Assembly: GCA_963796705.1 (NCBI GenBank)
Contig: CAWCMK010000002.1
Span: forward strand, 248,001-312,000
Origin: VRUE01 sp963796705
Lineage (GTDB): Bacteria > Actinomycetota > Thermoleophilia > Solirubrobacterales > 70-9
Direction of reading: 5' to 3'
DNA length: 64,000 bases
Position 1 is the first letter of the stretch. Each line of letters opens with the position of its first letter. This document shows, piece after piece, positions 18,115 to 29,199 of the stretch. A model generated the notes under the pieces. It was not told the DNA's origin. It did no database searches and worked only from the letters and a program-made list of their open reading frames with translations. A program made the position numbers and the translations under genes.

Positions 18115-19386
18115 ATGGCAACCGCCGCCTCCAATTACGACATCGCAGACATCGCCCTGGCCGATGCGGGCCAGAAGCGGATCGAGTGGGCCGACCGTCA
18201 GATGCCTGTGCTCATGCAGATTCGCGAACGGTTTGAACGTGAGAAGCCGCTCGAGGGAATCCGCATGGCCTGCTGTTTGCACGTGACCACCGAGACCGCG
18301 AACTTGGTGCGCACGTTGATGGCCGGCGGGGCCGAGGTGGCGCTCTGCGCCTCCAACCCGCTCTCCACCCAAGATGACACCGCGGCGGCGCTGGTCGACC
18401 GCTACGGGGCGGAGGTCCACGCGATCAATGGCGAGGACAACGAGACCTACTACCGTCACATCGAGGCCGCGGTGGACAAGCACCCGCAGATCACGATGGA
18501 CGACGGTGCCGACGTGATCAGCGTCCTGCACGGCAAGCGGCCCGAGCAGCTCCCAGAGGTGCTCGGGGGTACCGAGGAGACGACGACCGGCGTGATCCGC
18601 CTCAAGGCCCTCGAGGCCGAGGGCAAGCTCGGCTTCCCGATCATCGCGGTCAACGATGCCGACACCAAGCACTTCTTTGATAACCGCTACGGGACGGGCC
18701 AGTCGACGCTCGACGGGGTGATCCGTGCCACCAACGTCCTCATTGCCGGCCTCAGGGTCGTCGTCATCGGCTACGGCTGGTGCGGCAAGGGTGTCGCGAT
18801 GCGGGCCAAGGGCCACGGTGCTCACGTGATCGTCTGCGAGGTGGACCCACTGCGAGCTCTCGAGGCGGTGATGGACGGCTTTGACGTAATGCCAGGCGTC
18901 GAGGCGGCCAGGGAGGGGGATCTCTTCATCTCGGTTACCGGCAACCGGGACGCGGTCGCTGGCGAGATGTTCGACGTGATGAAGAGCGGCGCGATCGTCT
19001 GCAACTCGGGTCACTTCGACGTCGAGATCAACAAGGGCGACCTCGATGCGCTGACGGAGTCGACCTACGAGGCTCGCCCGCTTGTCGAGGGCCACTTGCT
19101 AAAGGACGGGCGCGAGATCTTCCTGCTCGCCGAGGGTCGCCTGGTCAACCTGGCGACGGCTGAGGGCCATCCCGCGGCGGTGATGGACATGAGCTTCGCA
19201 AACCAGGCTCTTGCTGCGGAGTACGTGGCGAAGAACCACGCCGAGCTCGAGACTAGGGTGCACGCGGTGCCGCGCGACATCGACCGGGAGATCGCCCGGC
19301 TGAAGCTGGTCTCGAAGGGCATCCGGATCGACGAGCTCACAGAGATCCAGTCGAAGTACCTCGCCTCGTGGGATCAGGGAACCTGA
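18115..19386 (+). CDS. ahcY: Adenosylhomocysteinase
   Basis: 423-residue NAD-dependent enzyme that splits S-adenosylhomocysteine to adenosine and homocysteine. Recognisable are MACCLHVTTETANLVRTL, the substrate-binding GAEVALCASNPLSTQDD, NDADTKHFFDNRYGTGQS, and the cofactor loop IGYGWCGKGVAMRAKG. The short length agrees with the archaeal/thermophile-type form that lacks the roughly 40-residue insertion of many bacterial and eukaryotic enzymes. GAAAGGA lies 6 nt before the ATG, and TATCCT (18081-18086) may be its -10 box. No SAH-riboswitch core was recognised in the leader. Confidence 0.96.
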   Translation: MATAASNYDIADIALADAGQKRIEWADRQMPVLMQIRERFEREKPLEGIRMACCLHVTTETANLVRTLMAGGAEVALCASNPLSTQDDTAAALVDRYGAEVHAINGEDNETYYRHIEAAVDKHPQITMDDGADVISVLHGKRPEQLPEVLGGTEETTTGVIRLKALEAEGKLGFPIIAVNDADTKHFFDNRYGTGQSTLDGVIRATNVLIAGLRVVVIGYGWCGKGVAMRAKGHGAHVIVCEVDPLRALEAVMDGFDVMPGVEAAREGDLFISVTGNRDAVAGEMFDVMKSGAIVCNSGHFDVEINKGDLDALTESTYEARPLVEGHLLKDGREIFLLAEGRLVNLATAEGHPAAVMDMSFANQALAAEYVAKNHAELETRVHAVPRDIDREIARLKLVSKGIRIDELTEIQSKYLASWDQGT

Positions 19387-19516
19387 GCAGCCGCTCCGGG
19401 CACGCCAAACTCAGCGGACCCTTCAGCCAGCGGCGTCGCGCCGGGGCTCGCTGAGGCCGCTGGGCGCCGGTTATCCCGCGGCCTCGCTCCGCGGTCGGGG
19501 TCCCGGTGTGATCCCA

Positions 19517-19522
19517 TAGGTT
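19517..19522 (+). promoter_or_regulatory. Predicted -10 box, leaderless arrangement
   Basis: TAGGTT ends 6 nt before the ATG at 19529. No Shine-Dalgarno site fits between, so the transcript probably begins at or next to the start codon. Confidence 0.45.
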
Positions 19523-19528
19523 TCAGAT

Positions 19529-20545
19529 ATGCGAGCGATGGTCTTGGCGGCAGGACTGGGGACCCGGCTGAGGCCGGTGACCCACGCGATTCCCAAGCCG
19601 ATGGTGCCGGTGCTGAACCGACCGGTGATGGAGCACACGGTCCGGCTGCTCGCCCAGCACAGCTTCAAGGACGCGATCGCCAACCTCTACTGGTTCCCGG
19701 AGGCGATCGAGGGTCACTTCGGCGACGGCCGCGAGTTCGGTTTGCGGCTCGCCTACAGCCGAGAGCAGCAGCTACTGGGGACCGCCGGCGGGGTCCGTCG
19801 GGCAGCCGGGTATCTGGGCGACTCGTTCCTAGTCGTCGCCGGAGATGCTCTCACCGACATTGACTTCACGGCGATGCGCGAGTTCCATGAATCCCACGAG
19901 GGACTGGCGACCCTGGCGACCAAACGTGTCGCCGACACCGAGCAGTTCGGGGTGGTGATCGCCGCGGAGGACGGCCGCATCCAGGGCTTTCAGGAGAAGC
20001 CAGACCCGGCCGAGGCGCTCTCCGACCTGGCCAACACCTGCATCTACATGTTTCGCTCAGAGGTCTTCGAGTACTTCCCCGAGCCGGGGGGGAGCCGCGC
20101 CGCGGGCCCCGATGACCCTCCCGAGTTCACCGACTGGGCGATGGACGTCTTCCCAGCGCTGCTCGAGAACGACATCCCCTTCTACTCGCATGAGATCGAC
20201 GCCTACTGGAACGACATCGGCAACCTCGAGGAGCTCAGGCAGGGCAATGTCGATGCCCTGCGCGGGGCCGTAGCGGTCGAGCACGGCGTGCCCGCACTAG
20301 CCGGCGATGTCTGGACGGCGAGTCGCCTCGAGGGGGCCGAGGTCGAGGGCCCGGCGCTGATCGGCGCCGGGGTCGAGATCGGCCGGGGCGCGCGCATCAT
20401 CGGCCCGGCGGTGATCGGCGACGAGTGCCAGATCGGGGCCGGCTCCTACGTCGGGCGGCGGGCGATCCTGCTCTCCGGCGCCCAGGTCCCCGCCGAATCG
20501 ATGCTGCTGGGCGCGATCGCGGGCCCTTTCTGCGCCGGCTCCTGA
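19529..20545 (+). CDS. NDP-sugar nucleotidyltransferase (mannose-1-P guanylyltransferase/GlmU-like)
   Basis: 338 residues, a second and distinct sugar nucleotidyltransferase. The N-terminal catalytic motif is LAAGLGTRLRPVTHAIPKPM, with VAGDALTDIDFTAM as the metal site and a C-terminal hexapeptide beta-helix (about 255-338, e.g. IGAGVEIGRGARIIGPAVIG). The family includes mannose-1-phosphate guanylyltransferase and related mixed-specificity enzymes. It stands alone behind its own predicted promoter, in contrast to the operon copy at 16055. Confidence 0.88.
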   Translation: MRAMVLAAGLGTRLRPVTHAIPKPMVPVLNRPVMEHTVRLLAQHSFKDAIANLYWFPEAIEGHFGDGREFGLRLAYSREQQLLGTAGGVRRAAGYLGDSFLVVAGDALTDIDFTAMREFHESHEGLATLATKRVADTEQFGVVIAAEDGRIQGFQEKPDPAEALSDLANTCIYMFRSEVFEYFPEPGGSRAAGPDDPPEFTDWAMDVFPALLENDIPFYSHEIDAYWNDIGNLEELRQGNVDALRGAVAVEHGVPALAGDVWTASRLEGAEVEGPALIGAGVEIGRGARIIGPAVIGDECQIGAGSYVGRRAILLSGAQVPAESMLLGAIAGPFCAGS

Positions 20546-20551
20546 GGGGCA

Positions 20552-20570
20552 GGCGCCGGGCTTCGGCGCC
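20552..20570 (+). terminator. GC-rich hairpin after the nucleotidyltransferase gene
   Basis: GGCGCCG (20552-20558) pairs with CGGCGCC (20564-20570) over a 5-nt loop, just after the stop codon. There is no T-run, so termination is only suggested by position. Confidence 0.3.
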
Positions 20571-20674
20571 GGCTCGGCGCTAGGCATCAAGGCGGACGCC
20601 GAGCTCCGCCAGCAGGCAGGGTTGCCGAGCGCCTGCGGCCGGCGTAGCATCGGATGCCGACCAAGGAGGCTTGC

Positions 20675-21028
20675 ATGCGGATCGAGATACGCGGGCGCAA
20701 CGTCGAGGTGGGCGAGGAGCTGCGCGAGCAGGTGATCAAGCGCTTTCGTCGCGTCGGCAGTCAGGTCTCCGAGCTGGCCACCCTGGAAGTCGAGCTTTCA
20801 GAGGAGCGCAACCCTGCGATCGCCGACAGCCAGGTCGCCGAGGCGACCTTGCGGCTTAAGGGCGTGACGCTTCGCGCGCAGGAGGCCTCGCCGCAGATGT
20901 CGCACTCGATTCATGAGCTCGCTGAGGACATTCGCCGTCAGGTCAAGAGGCACCGCGAGAAGCGCCGCAAGCGCAGCCAGACCAGGCGGGCCGTGAACCG
21001 CCTGCGGGGCGAGGCGACCGAGTCCTAG
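20675..21028 (+). CDS. hpf: Ribosome hibernation-promoting factor (short HPF/RaiA family)
   Basis: 117 residues with the HPF/RaiA N-terminal fold: MRIEIRGRNVEVGEELREQV, then VEVELSEERNP and a basic helix ending in a Lys/Arg-rich tail (RRQVKRHREKRRKRSQTRR). Members bind the 30S subunit and stop translation in stationary phase. It lacks the C-terminal dimerisation domain of long HPF, so it may be the short type, unusual for actinobacteria. I chose ATG 20675 because AAGGAGG (20663-20669) lies 5 nt before it; an upstream ATG at 20654 has no ribosome site. It sits just before secA, where hpf is found in many Gram-positive genomes. Confidence 0.88.
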   Translation: MRIEIRGRNVEVGEELREQVIKRFRRVGSQVSELATLEVELSEERNPAIADSQVAEATLRLKGVTLRAQEASPQMSHSIHELAEDIRRQVKRHREKRRKRSQTRRAVNRLRGEATES

Positions 21029-21085
21029 TCACGGTCCAGGCGCGGTCGTCGGGCTCTGCCGGACCGAGCAGCGCAGCTCCATCGA

Positions 21086-21091
21086 TACCCT
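21086..21091 (+). promoter_or_regulatory. Predicted secA -10 box, leaderless arrangement
   Basis: TACCCT ends 6 nt before the secA ATG (21098), leaving no space for a Shine-Dalgarno site. Confidence 0.45.
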
Positions 21092-21097
21092 AGGGCC

Positions 21098-23959
<2,862 letters not shown>

Positions 23960-24049
23960 GCGCATCCCCTGCAAGGCGGCGCAGCTCGAGGTTTGCGGCC
24001 GCGCGGCGCGCGTCTCGCTCTAGATTTGCCCGCGAGCGCCCACGACCCC

Positions 24050-24433
24050 GTGCGCGAGTTCATCCGCGCCTTCAACGAGCGCGACCTCGACGCCTTCGTC
24101 GCGGTCCTCGACCCAGAGGTCGAGCTGCACTCGATGCGCGGGCTGCGCAAGGGGCCCGGGGCGGCCCGGGTCTGGGCGACGCGGCCGCCGGGCGGTGTGC
24201 AGCAGACGATCGAGCTCGAGCAGCTCTACGAGGACGGGACCGAGGCCGGCGGGGGCCGGGCGGTCGCCCTGATCGTGCGGCGCTGGCACTGGGAGGAGGA
24301 CGGTTCGGAGGCGGGCGCCGAGGAGATGGCCTGGCTCTTTGAGCTGCGTGAGCACCGGGTGCGTAGCTGGCGCCCATGTGAGGACCGGGCTGAGGCCCTG
24401 CGCGCCGCCGGCTTCGATCACGCCGGCGCCTAG
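24050..24433 (+). CDS. SnoaL-like/NTF2-fold protein
   Basis: About 127 residues of the NTF2-like (SnoaL) fold, starting REFIRAFNERDLDAFVAVLDPEVELHS in two adjoining segments: a helix, then the AFNERDLDA turn and the first strand. It ends with a Trp/Arg-rich strand and EALRAAGFDHAGA. Members bind small hydrophobic ligands or act as isomerases; nothing here shows which. The start is unclear: TTG 23993, TTG 24026 and GTG 24050 are in frame. TAGATT (24021-24026) looks like a -10 box and overlaps the TTG at 24026, so I favour GTG 24050. The stop abuts the truncated IS110 gene. Confidence 0.6.
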   Translation: MREFIRAFNERDLDAFVAVLDPEVELHSMRGLRKGPGAARVWATRPPGGVQQTIELEQLYEDGTEAGGGRAVALIVRRWHWEEDGSEAGAEEMAWLFELREHRVRSWRPCEDRAEALRAAGFDHAGA

Positions 24434-24435
24434 CC

Positions 24436-25179
24436 GCGGGCGGGTGCGCTCCGGCCGAGGAGGCGATGCGCGACCTGGTGCGTGCCAGAGAGGATGTTCG
24501 CGGCGACCTGATGCGGGCCCGCCACCGGGTCGCCAAGCTCTTGCTGCGCCACGACCTTCGCTTCGAGGGCAACAACTGGACCCAGCGCCACCTCGACTGG
24601 CTGGGGCGGGTGGAGCTCCCGGAGCCGGTGGCCCAGGCCGTCCTGCTCGACGGGATTGGGGCGATCGACGCCCTGCTGGTGCGCCGCGAGAGCCTCGAGT
24701 CCCAAATGGCCGCCCTCATCGAGGGCTCCCCCTGGGAGCAGAGCGTCGCCCGCTTGCGCTGCCTGCGCGGCATCGACACCCTCTCCGCCCTCGGACTCTG
24801 TGCGGAGGTCGGCGACTTTGAGCGCTTCGATCGCCCCGCCCAGTTGATGAGCTACCTCGGCCTGGTGCCCTCGGAGAACACGACGGGCGAGAAGCGCCGG
24901 CAGGGCGCGATCACCAAGTCGGGCTCCCGACACGCCCGCCGCCTTCTGGTCGAGGCGGCCTGGCACTACCGGCGGGCGCCGCGCAAAGGGCGCGAGCTCC
25001 GACGCCGCCAGGAGGGACAGCCCCAGGCGGTCTGCGCGATCTCCTGGAAAGCCCAGCAGCGCCTGCACCGCAGCTGGGTGCGCCTCGATGCCGAGCGCGG
25101 CAAGCGCCGCACCCTCTGCGCGGTTGCCGTCGCCAGGGAGCTGGCCGGCTTCTGCTGGGCGGTGTCGAGGGCCAACTGA
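24436..25179 (+). pseudogene. IS110-family transposase, 5'-truncated remnant
   Basis: About 240 residues matching only the second half of IS110/IS116/IS902 transposases. The helical linker MRDLVRAREDVRGDLMRARH with KLLLRHDLRFEG comes first, then the transposase_20 domain with LRCLRGIDTLSALGLCAEVGDFERF and LMSYLGLVPSENTTGEKRRQGAITKSGSRHARRLLVEAAW (two adjoining blocks), which carries the catalytic Ser region. The N-terminal RuvC-like DEDD domain is missing. Homology begins almost exactly at the stop of the SnoaL-like gene, which suggests that a deletion or insertion there removed the 5' half. It cannot transpose by itself. The ATG at 24466 is simply the first start in frame. Confidence 0.8.
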
Positions 25180-25184
25180 GACCA

Positions 25185-25199
25185 CCAAGCACTGCTTGG
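25185..25199. repeat. Short dyad after the IS110 remnant
   Basis: CCAAGCA and TGCTTGG flank a single base, directly downstream of the transposase stop. It may be a leftover of the element's 3' end; no function is shown. Confidence 0.25.
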
Positions 25200-25390
25200 C
25201 CCAGGAGGCGGCGGAGCTCGGTCCCTCGCGCAGCGCATCCGCGATTCAGCTATGAGCAGCCGCTTGCGGCGACGCTCGGTCCTAGACAGCGGGCGCTATG
25301 ACGAAATCCGGTCCTGCGGTAGCCAACCCGCGCATATCAGCCTGACCGCGAGTCGCGCACCAGGCCGACCGCCGCCTCCTGGACCAAGAA

Positions 25391-25415
25391 GAAGGCCCGC
25401 TTTCAGCGGGCCTTC
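25391..25415 (+). terminator. Perfect 11-bp hairpin, terminator-like
   Basis: GAAGGCCCGCT (25391-25401) pairs perfectly with AGCGGGCCTTC (25405-25415) over a 3-nt loop, in the 270-nt gap between the IS110 remnant and the IS481 element. There is no long T-run on either strand, but such I-shaped hairpins end transcripts in actinobacteria. The rest of this gap holds no gene I can support. Confidence 0.5.
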
Positions 25416-25448
25416 GGTGGTTGGGGACTTGACAAACGGGCGTCCATA

Positions 25449-26399
25449 TCAGCTGTAAGACCCAGCAACGTTGTTCAGCTCGCGAAGGCGAGCCCCGGGC
25501 GACTTGTGACTGAGAGAGCCATGCGGTCTGCGCCAGTTATAGAACTCCAGCCAGCCGGATAGCGCCGCGGTGCGTTGGGCGGAGTCGCGGTAGATGGCCC
25601 CGTAGGCCCAGCCGCCGAGCATCGTGCGGATGAAGCGCTCGGCCTTGCCGTTGGTGCGCGGCCGGTAGGGACGGGTGCGGATGTGGCGGACCCCCAAGGC
25701 CCGGCAGGCGATGGCATGGGCGATCGAGAGGTAGGCCGGGCCGTTGTCGGTCATCACCCGCTCGACGGTGATGCCGTGGGCTGAGTAGAAGGCGAGGGCG
25801 CGCTTCAGGAAGCCGACGGCGGTCCTCCCCTTTTCGTCGCTGAGGACCTCCACGTAGGCGAGACGGGTCGCATCGTCGACGCAGACGTGGACCCGCTCCC
25901 AGCCGGCGCCCTTGGCCTGGGAGGTGCGCTTGCCGGTCACCCGGTGACCGGCACCCTTCTCGATCCGCACCAGCTTCTTGACGTCGATGTGGATCAGCTC
26001 CCCCGGGTTGGCTCGCTCGTATCGGTTGGGAGGCTCCGGGGGCTCCAGGCGGGCGAGCGTGCCCAGGCCGATCCGCGACAGCACCGCGGAGACCGTGGAA
26101 CTCGCCATCTCCAGCACCTCGGCGATCTCGGGCCCGGTCATTCGCACCCGACGCAAGGCGGCGATCGCCGCGACGCGGTCCTCGGGGGTGCGGTTTGGCA
26201 CCGAGCGCGGTGCCGAGCTTCGATCCCAGAGGCCGACCTCTCCTTCGGAGCGGTAGCGCTGGGTCCACTTGCAGGCGGTGCGCTCGCTCACTCCGGCGGC
26301 CTCGGCCGCCTCCGCGAGCGACCACCGTTGCTCGGTGACGCGCCTGACCATCGTCAGTCTCCCCTTCGGGCCGAAGGGGGCATTAGCGTGGAGCTTCAT
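25449..26399 (-). CDS. IS481-family transposase
   Basis: 316 residues. An N-terminal helix-turn-helix of the leucine-zipper/winged type comes first (about 20-110, e.g. AAEAAGVSERTACKWTQRYR), then an rve integrase core with the DDE triad at D139 (HIDVKKL), D218 (MTDNGPAY) and E254 (GKAERFIRT), with the D-x35-E spacing of the family. LVRIEKGAGHRVTG and YRPRTNGKAERF are typical IS481 stretches. The gene has no frameshift and a good Shine-Dalgarno site (AAGGAGG, complement of 26407-26413), so the enzyme should be made. Its stop lies 5 nt outside the left inverted repeat, so the last residues come from flanking DNA. Confidence 0.93.
   Translation of the reverse strand: MKLHANAPFGPKGRLTMVRRVTEQRWSLAEAAEAAGVSERTACKWTQRYRSEGEVGLWDRSSAPRSVPNRTPEDRVAAIAALRRVRMTGPEIAEVLEMASSTVSAVLSRIGLGTLARLEPPEPPNRYERANPGELIHIDVKKLVRIEKGAGHRVTGKRTSQAKGAGWERVHVCVDDATRLAYVEVLSDEKGRTAVGFLKRALAFYSAHGITVERVMTDNGPAYLSIAHAIACRALGVRHIRTRPYRPRTNGKAERFIRTMLGGWAYGAIYRDSAQRTAALSGWLEFYNWRRPHGSLSHKSPGARLRELNNVAGSYS
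25454..25477. repeat. Left terminal inverted repeat of the IS481 element
   Basis: Starts TGTAAGACC and ends CAACGTTGTTCA. It overlaps the last codons of the transposase gene. Confidence 0.75.
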
Positions 26400-26457
26400 C
26401 CGGTGTCCTCCTTGTTGCTGGGTGGGTAGACACCCCCAGCCTCCAAGGAGGCCCGGA

Positions 26458-26481
26458 TGAACAACGTTGTTAGGAACTACA
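26458..26481. repeat. Right terminal inverted repeat of the IS481 element
   Basis: Reads TGAACAACGTTG then GGAACTACA on the plus strand; its reverse complement starts TGTAGTTCC and aligns with the left repeat. Confidence 0.75.
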
Positions 26482-26526
26482 CCTAGCCGCCGTACAACGG
26501 GTTCTGCACGACTCGAGGTCGCGGGC

Positions 26527-26532
26527 TAGGAT
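26527..26532 (+). promoter_or_regulatory. Predicted -10 box, leaderless arrangement
   Basis: TAGGAT ends 6 nt before the GTG start at 26539. It lies just outside the IS481 element, so the insertion may have replaced upstream promoter sequence. Confidence 0.4.
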
Positions 26533-26538
26533 CAACGC

Positions 26539-27405
26539 GTGGAGTCGGTCGCAGGATCGAACCAAGAGGCCACCGAGGCCTGGAGCGGCCCGCTCTTCGA
26601 TGCCTTCACCAGGTACCGCGATCTCGTCACCGCCGGCCTGGGCGCTCATGGTGAGGCCGCCCTGGAGGTTCATCCGCCGCGGCACGGCGATCGGGCCATC
26701 GACCTCGGCTGCGGTTTTGGCGACACGACACAGAGGCTCGCGACGCTGGTCGGGCCCGAGGGCGCGGCCTTCGGGGTCGACGTAGCCGAGCCATTCATCG
26801 AGCAGGCCCGCAGGGAGGCTGAGGATGGGCCCGACAACGTCGATTTTGCTGTCGCCGACATCCAGATCGGCGATCTGGGCGGCGAGTATGACTACGCGTT
26901 CTCGCGAATGGGTCTGATGTTCTGCGCGAACCCGGTGCAGGCCCTGCGCAACGTTCGCGCTGCGATGAGGCCGGGCGCCCGACTGTGCGCGATCGTCTGG
27001 CGGCGCAAGGAGGACAACGACTGGGTCCACCGCGCCGAGCTGGTGGTGGACGAGTACCTCGAGCACCCGCAGGAGACCGACGAGCCGACATGCGGTCCGG
27101 GTCCGTTCTCGATGGCAAATGCCGATACCGTCTCCGAGCAGCTGAAGATCGCCGGTTTCGAGCGGATCTCGCTCGAGCGTTGCGACCTGCCGCTGAAGAT
27201 CGGCACTGACCTCGCCGAGGCGGTCGAATTCAACACGGCCCTTGGGCCGGCTGGGGAGGTGCTTCGCCTCTGGGGAGACCGCATCGAGGAGATCCGTCCA
27301 AAGATCGTCGCCGAACTGGGGGAGGCGTTGACTGAGTTTGACGGGCCGGACGGGGTCTTCGCACCCGCCTCGACCTGGATCGTCGGGGCGACGAATCCGC
27401 GGTAG
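26539..27405 (+). CDS. Class I SAM-dependent methyltransferase
   Basis: 288 residues with a Rossmann methyltransferase core. Motif I is AIDLGCGFGDTTQRLA (about 54-69), the acidic ribose-binding residue is in FGVDVAEPFIEQAR, motif II/III is in DFAVADIQIGD, and FSRMGLMFCANPVQALRNV is the motif IV/V region. The best family match is the UbiE/menaquinone or small-molecule methyltransferase type (Methyltransf_11/25). The C-terminal part (from about 190) is a lid that should pick the substrate, which is unknown. The GTG start follows a -10-like box by 6 nt. Confidence 0.85.
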   Translation: MESVAGSNQEATEAWSGPLFDAFTRYRDLVTAGLGAHGEAALEVHPPRHGDRAIDLGCGFGDTTQRLATLVGPEGAAFGVDVAEPFIEQARREAEDGPDNVDFAVADIQIGDLGGEYDYAFSRMGLMFCANPVQALRNVRAAMRPGARLCAIVWRRKEDNDWVHRAELVVDEYLEHPQETDEPTCGPGPFSMANADTVSEQLKIAGFERISLERCDLPLKIGTDLAEAVEFNTALGPAGEVLRLWGDRIEEIRPKIVAELGEALTEFDGPDGVFAPASTWIVGATNPR

Positions 27406-27427
27406 CGCTCATCTGGGGATGGCCCAG

Positions 27428-27433
27428 TAAGCT
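27428..27433 (+). promoter_or_regulatory. Predicted prfB -10 box, leaderless arrangement
   Basis: TAAGCT ends 6 nt before the prfB ATG at 27440. Confidence 0.4.
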
Positions 27434-27439
27434 CACTCG

Positions 27440-28547
27440 ATGGCCGAATCAGCCCAGAACGAGTCCGTCGCGCCGCGCCTGGCCGCCGTCCGAGGGCAGC
27501 TGTCCCTGCTCTCGGACTACCTTTGACCCCGCCTCGCTGCGATCGGAGATCGAGCGGCTGGAGGCCGAGATGCAGAGGCCGGGCTTCTGGGATGACCAGG
27601 AGGCGGCCGCGCGCGTCTCTGCCCGGCATGCTGCGGCCCAGCGCAAACTGCAGACCTTCACCGAGCTCGAGTCGGAGATCGGCGATCTCGATGAGCTCAA
27701 CGAGATGGCCGCTGCGGACGAGGAGATGGCGGCCGAGCTGGCCGGCCAGCTCGGCTTGATCGAACGGCGCCTCGACGAGCTTGAAGAGGCACGCCTTTTC
27801 AGCGGCTCCTATGACGCCGGCGACGCAGTCGTGAGCGTCCACGCCGGCGCCGGGGGTACCGACTCTCAGGACTGGGCCGAGATGCTCCTGCGGATGTACC
27901 TACGCTGGGCGGAGCGGCGCGGGTTCGAGGTGGAGATGAAGGAGGCCTCGGCCGGTGAGGAGGCGGGAATAAAGTCAGCCACCTTCATCGCCCGGGGTGA
28001 GAATGCATACGGGTTGTTCGCCGCCGAGCGCGGGGTTCATCGCCTGGTGCGCATCTCGCCATTTGACGCCTCCGCCCGGCGTCACACGAGCTTCACGCAG
28101 GTTGACGTCGGGCCGCTGGTCGATGAGGGGGTTGAGGTCGAGATCGACGACGCAGACCTGCGGATCGACACCTACCGGGCCTCCGGTGCGGGCGGTCAGC
28201 ACGTCAACAAGACCGACTCGGCCGTGCGCATCACCCACATCCCCACCGGGGTCGTCGTCCAGTGTCAGAACGAGCGCTCGCAGACGCAGAACAAGGCGGT
28301 CGCCATGCAGCTGCTCAGATCCAAGCTGATCGAGCTGGAGGAGCGCAAACGCTCAGAAGCGCTAGCCAAGGAGAGGGGGGAGGTCAAGGACGTCGCCTGG
28401 GGCTCGCAGATTCGCAGCTACTTCCTGCACCCCGACCAGCGGGTCAAGGATCACCGAACCGGTCATGAGTCGGGGGACACCCAGGGAGTCCTGGACGGGG
28501 ACATCGACGATTTCGTCAGGGATTACCTCAACAAGACAGCCTCGTGA
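27440..28547 (+). CDS. prfB: Peptide chain release factor 2, programmed +1 frameshift
   Basis: The gene is in two frames. Frame A runs from ATG 27440 for 28 codons and ends TAC CTT TGA, with the stop at 27524-27526. Skipping one base at CTT-T moves to frame B at GAC 27525, which reads DPASLRSEIERLEAEMQRPGFWDD and on to 28547. This is the classic RF2 autoregulatory site CTTTGAC: low RF2 lets ribosomes shift at the UGA. The product (about 368 aa) has the RF2 tripeptide SPF in VRISPFDASARRHTSF, which reads UGA/UAA, and GGQ in SGAGGQHVNKTDSAVRITH for peptidyl-tRNA hydrolysis. No strong Shine-Dalgarno-like stimulator is visible just upstream of CTT. Confidence 0.95.
27522..27528 (+). promoter_or_regulatory. 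Programmed +1 frameshift site in prfB
   Basis: The bases TTTGACC lie at 27522-27528 and, with the preceding C at 27521, give CTT TGA C. The in-frame UGA would otherwise end the protein after 28 residues, and homology to RF2 resumes immediately in the +1 frame. Confidence 0.93.
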
Positions 28548-28563
28548 TGCGCGAAGGACGTTC

Positions 28564-29199
28564 GTGGGCCTGAGCTATCTGGAGCGGGCCGCGGTCGGGG
28601 AGGAGCGGGGCCTGCTCGTCCTGCACCATGGTCGCGGCGCCGATGAGCACGACCTCTTCGGGCTGGCCGATCTGCTCGACCCAAGTCGCCGGCTGAGGGT
28701 CGTCACGCCCCGTGCCCCGTTGCAGCTGCCGGGTTTCTCTGGGCACCACTGGTATCGCGTGCCCCGGGTCGGGTACCCCGACCGAGACACCTTTGACTGC
28801 GCCCGCGAGGCGCTCGCCGATCTGCACGACACGCTCTGGGAGGAGACCAGAGTCGATCCCGCGCGTACGGTCCTCGGCGGCTTCTCGATGGGGACCGTGA
28901 TGAGCTACGCGATGGCGCTCGGCGCCGAGCGCCCGCCGGTGGCCGGGATTCTCGCCTTCAGCGGCTTCGTTCCCACCGTCGAGGGCTGGCGTCCGCAGTT
29001 CGACGATCGCTCCGTCACGCGGGCTTTCATCGCCCACGGCCGCGCCGATCCGGTCATCGCGGTGAGCTTTGGGCGCCAGGCCCGCGAGCTGCTCGAGCAG
29101 GGTGGCCTCGCGGTCTCCTACCACGAGTCGGACATCGGCCACCGGATCGACCCGAGGCACCTTCAGCCAGCCGCCGAGTGGCTGGCGGGCGTTGTCTAG
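28564..29199 (+). CDS. Alpha/beta hydrolase, phospholipase/carboxylesterase family
   Basis: 211-residue serine hydrolase. The nucleophile elbow GGFSMG places Ser108, Asp is in AHGRADPVI, and His in SDIGHRID completes the triad. The oxyanion loop is in LHHGRGADEHDL. The family (Abhydrolase_2) includes carboxylesterases and lysophospholipases; the natural substrate is unknown. I chose GTG 28564 with GAAGG upstream, 16 nt after prfB. Its TAG overlaps the stop of the convergent gene within CTAG (29196-29199). Confidence 0.82.
   Translation: MGLSYLERAAVGEERGLLVLHHGRGADEHDLFGLADLLDPSRRLRVVTPRAPLQLPGFSGHHWYRVPRVGYPDRDTFDCAREALADLHDTLWEETRVDPARTVLGGFSMGTVMSYAMALGAERPPVAGILAFSGFVPTVEGWRPQFDDRSVTRAFIAHGRADPVIAVSFGRQARELLEQGGLAVSYHESDIGHRIDPRHLQPAAEWLAGVV

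Larger units (their letters stand above)
25454..26481. mobile_element. IS481-family insertion sequence, apparently intact
   Basis: 1,028 bp bounded by imperfect 24-bp terminal inverted repeats (19 of 24 identical by hand) that start TGTA and end with the shared core CAACGTTGTTCA. It contains one full-length transposase gene on the minus strand. Flanking bases show no clear target-site duplication: the left flank ends ATCAGC and the right begins CCTAGC. So either the insertion is old or one flank was rearranged. It lies next to the IS110 remnant, forming the only mobile patch of the window. Confidence 0.85.

Noticed and set aside
20654..20674. Upstream ATG 20654 as hpf start
   Set aside because: It has no ribosome site and adds seven residues not found in the family, while AAGGAGG is ideally placed for 20675.
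25252..25458. 68-residue plus-strand frame between the two insertion elements
   Set aside because: Composition is Arg/Pro-rich, it spans the hairpin at 25391-25415 and runs into the IS481 left repeat; no protein family is visible.
25448..26487. Target-site duplication flanking the IS481 element
   Set aside because: Flanks ATCAGC and CCTAGC share AGC only out of register, which is not a direct repeat at the element ends.
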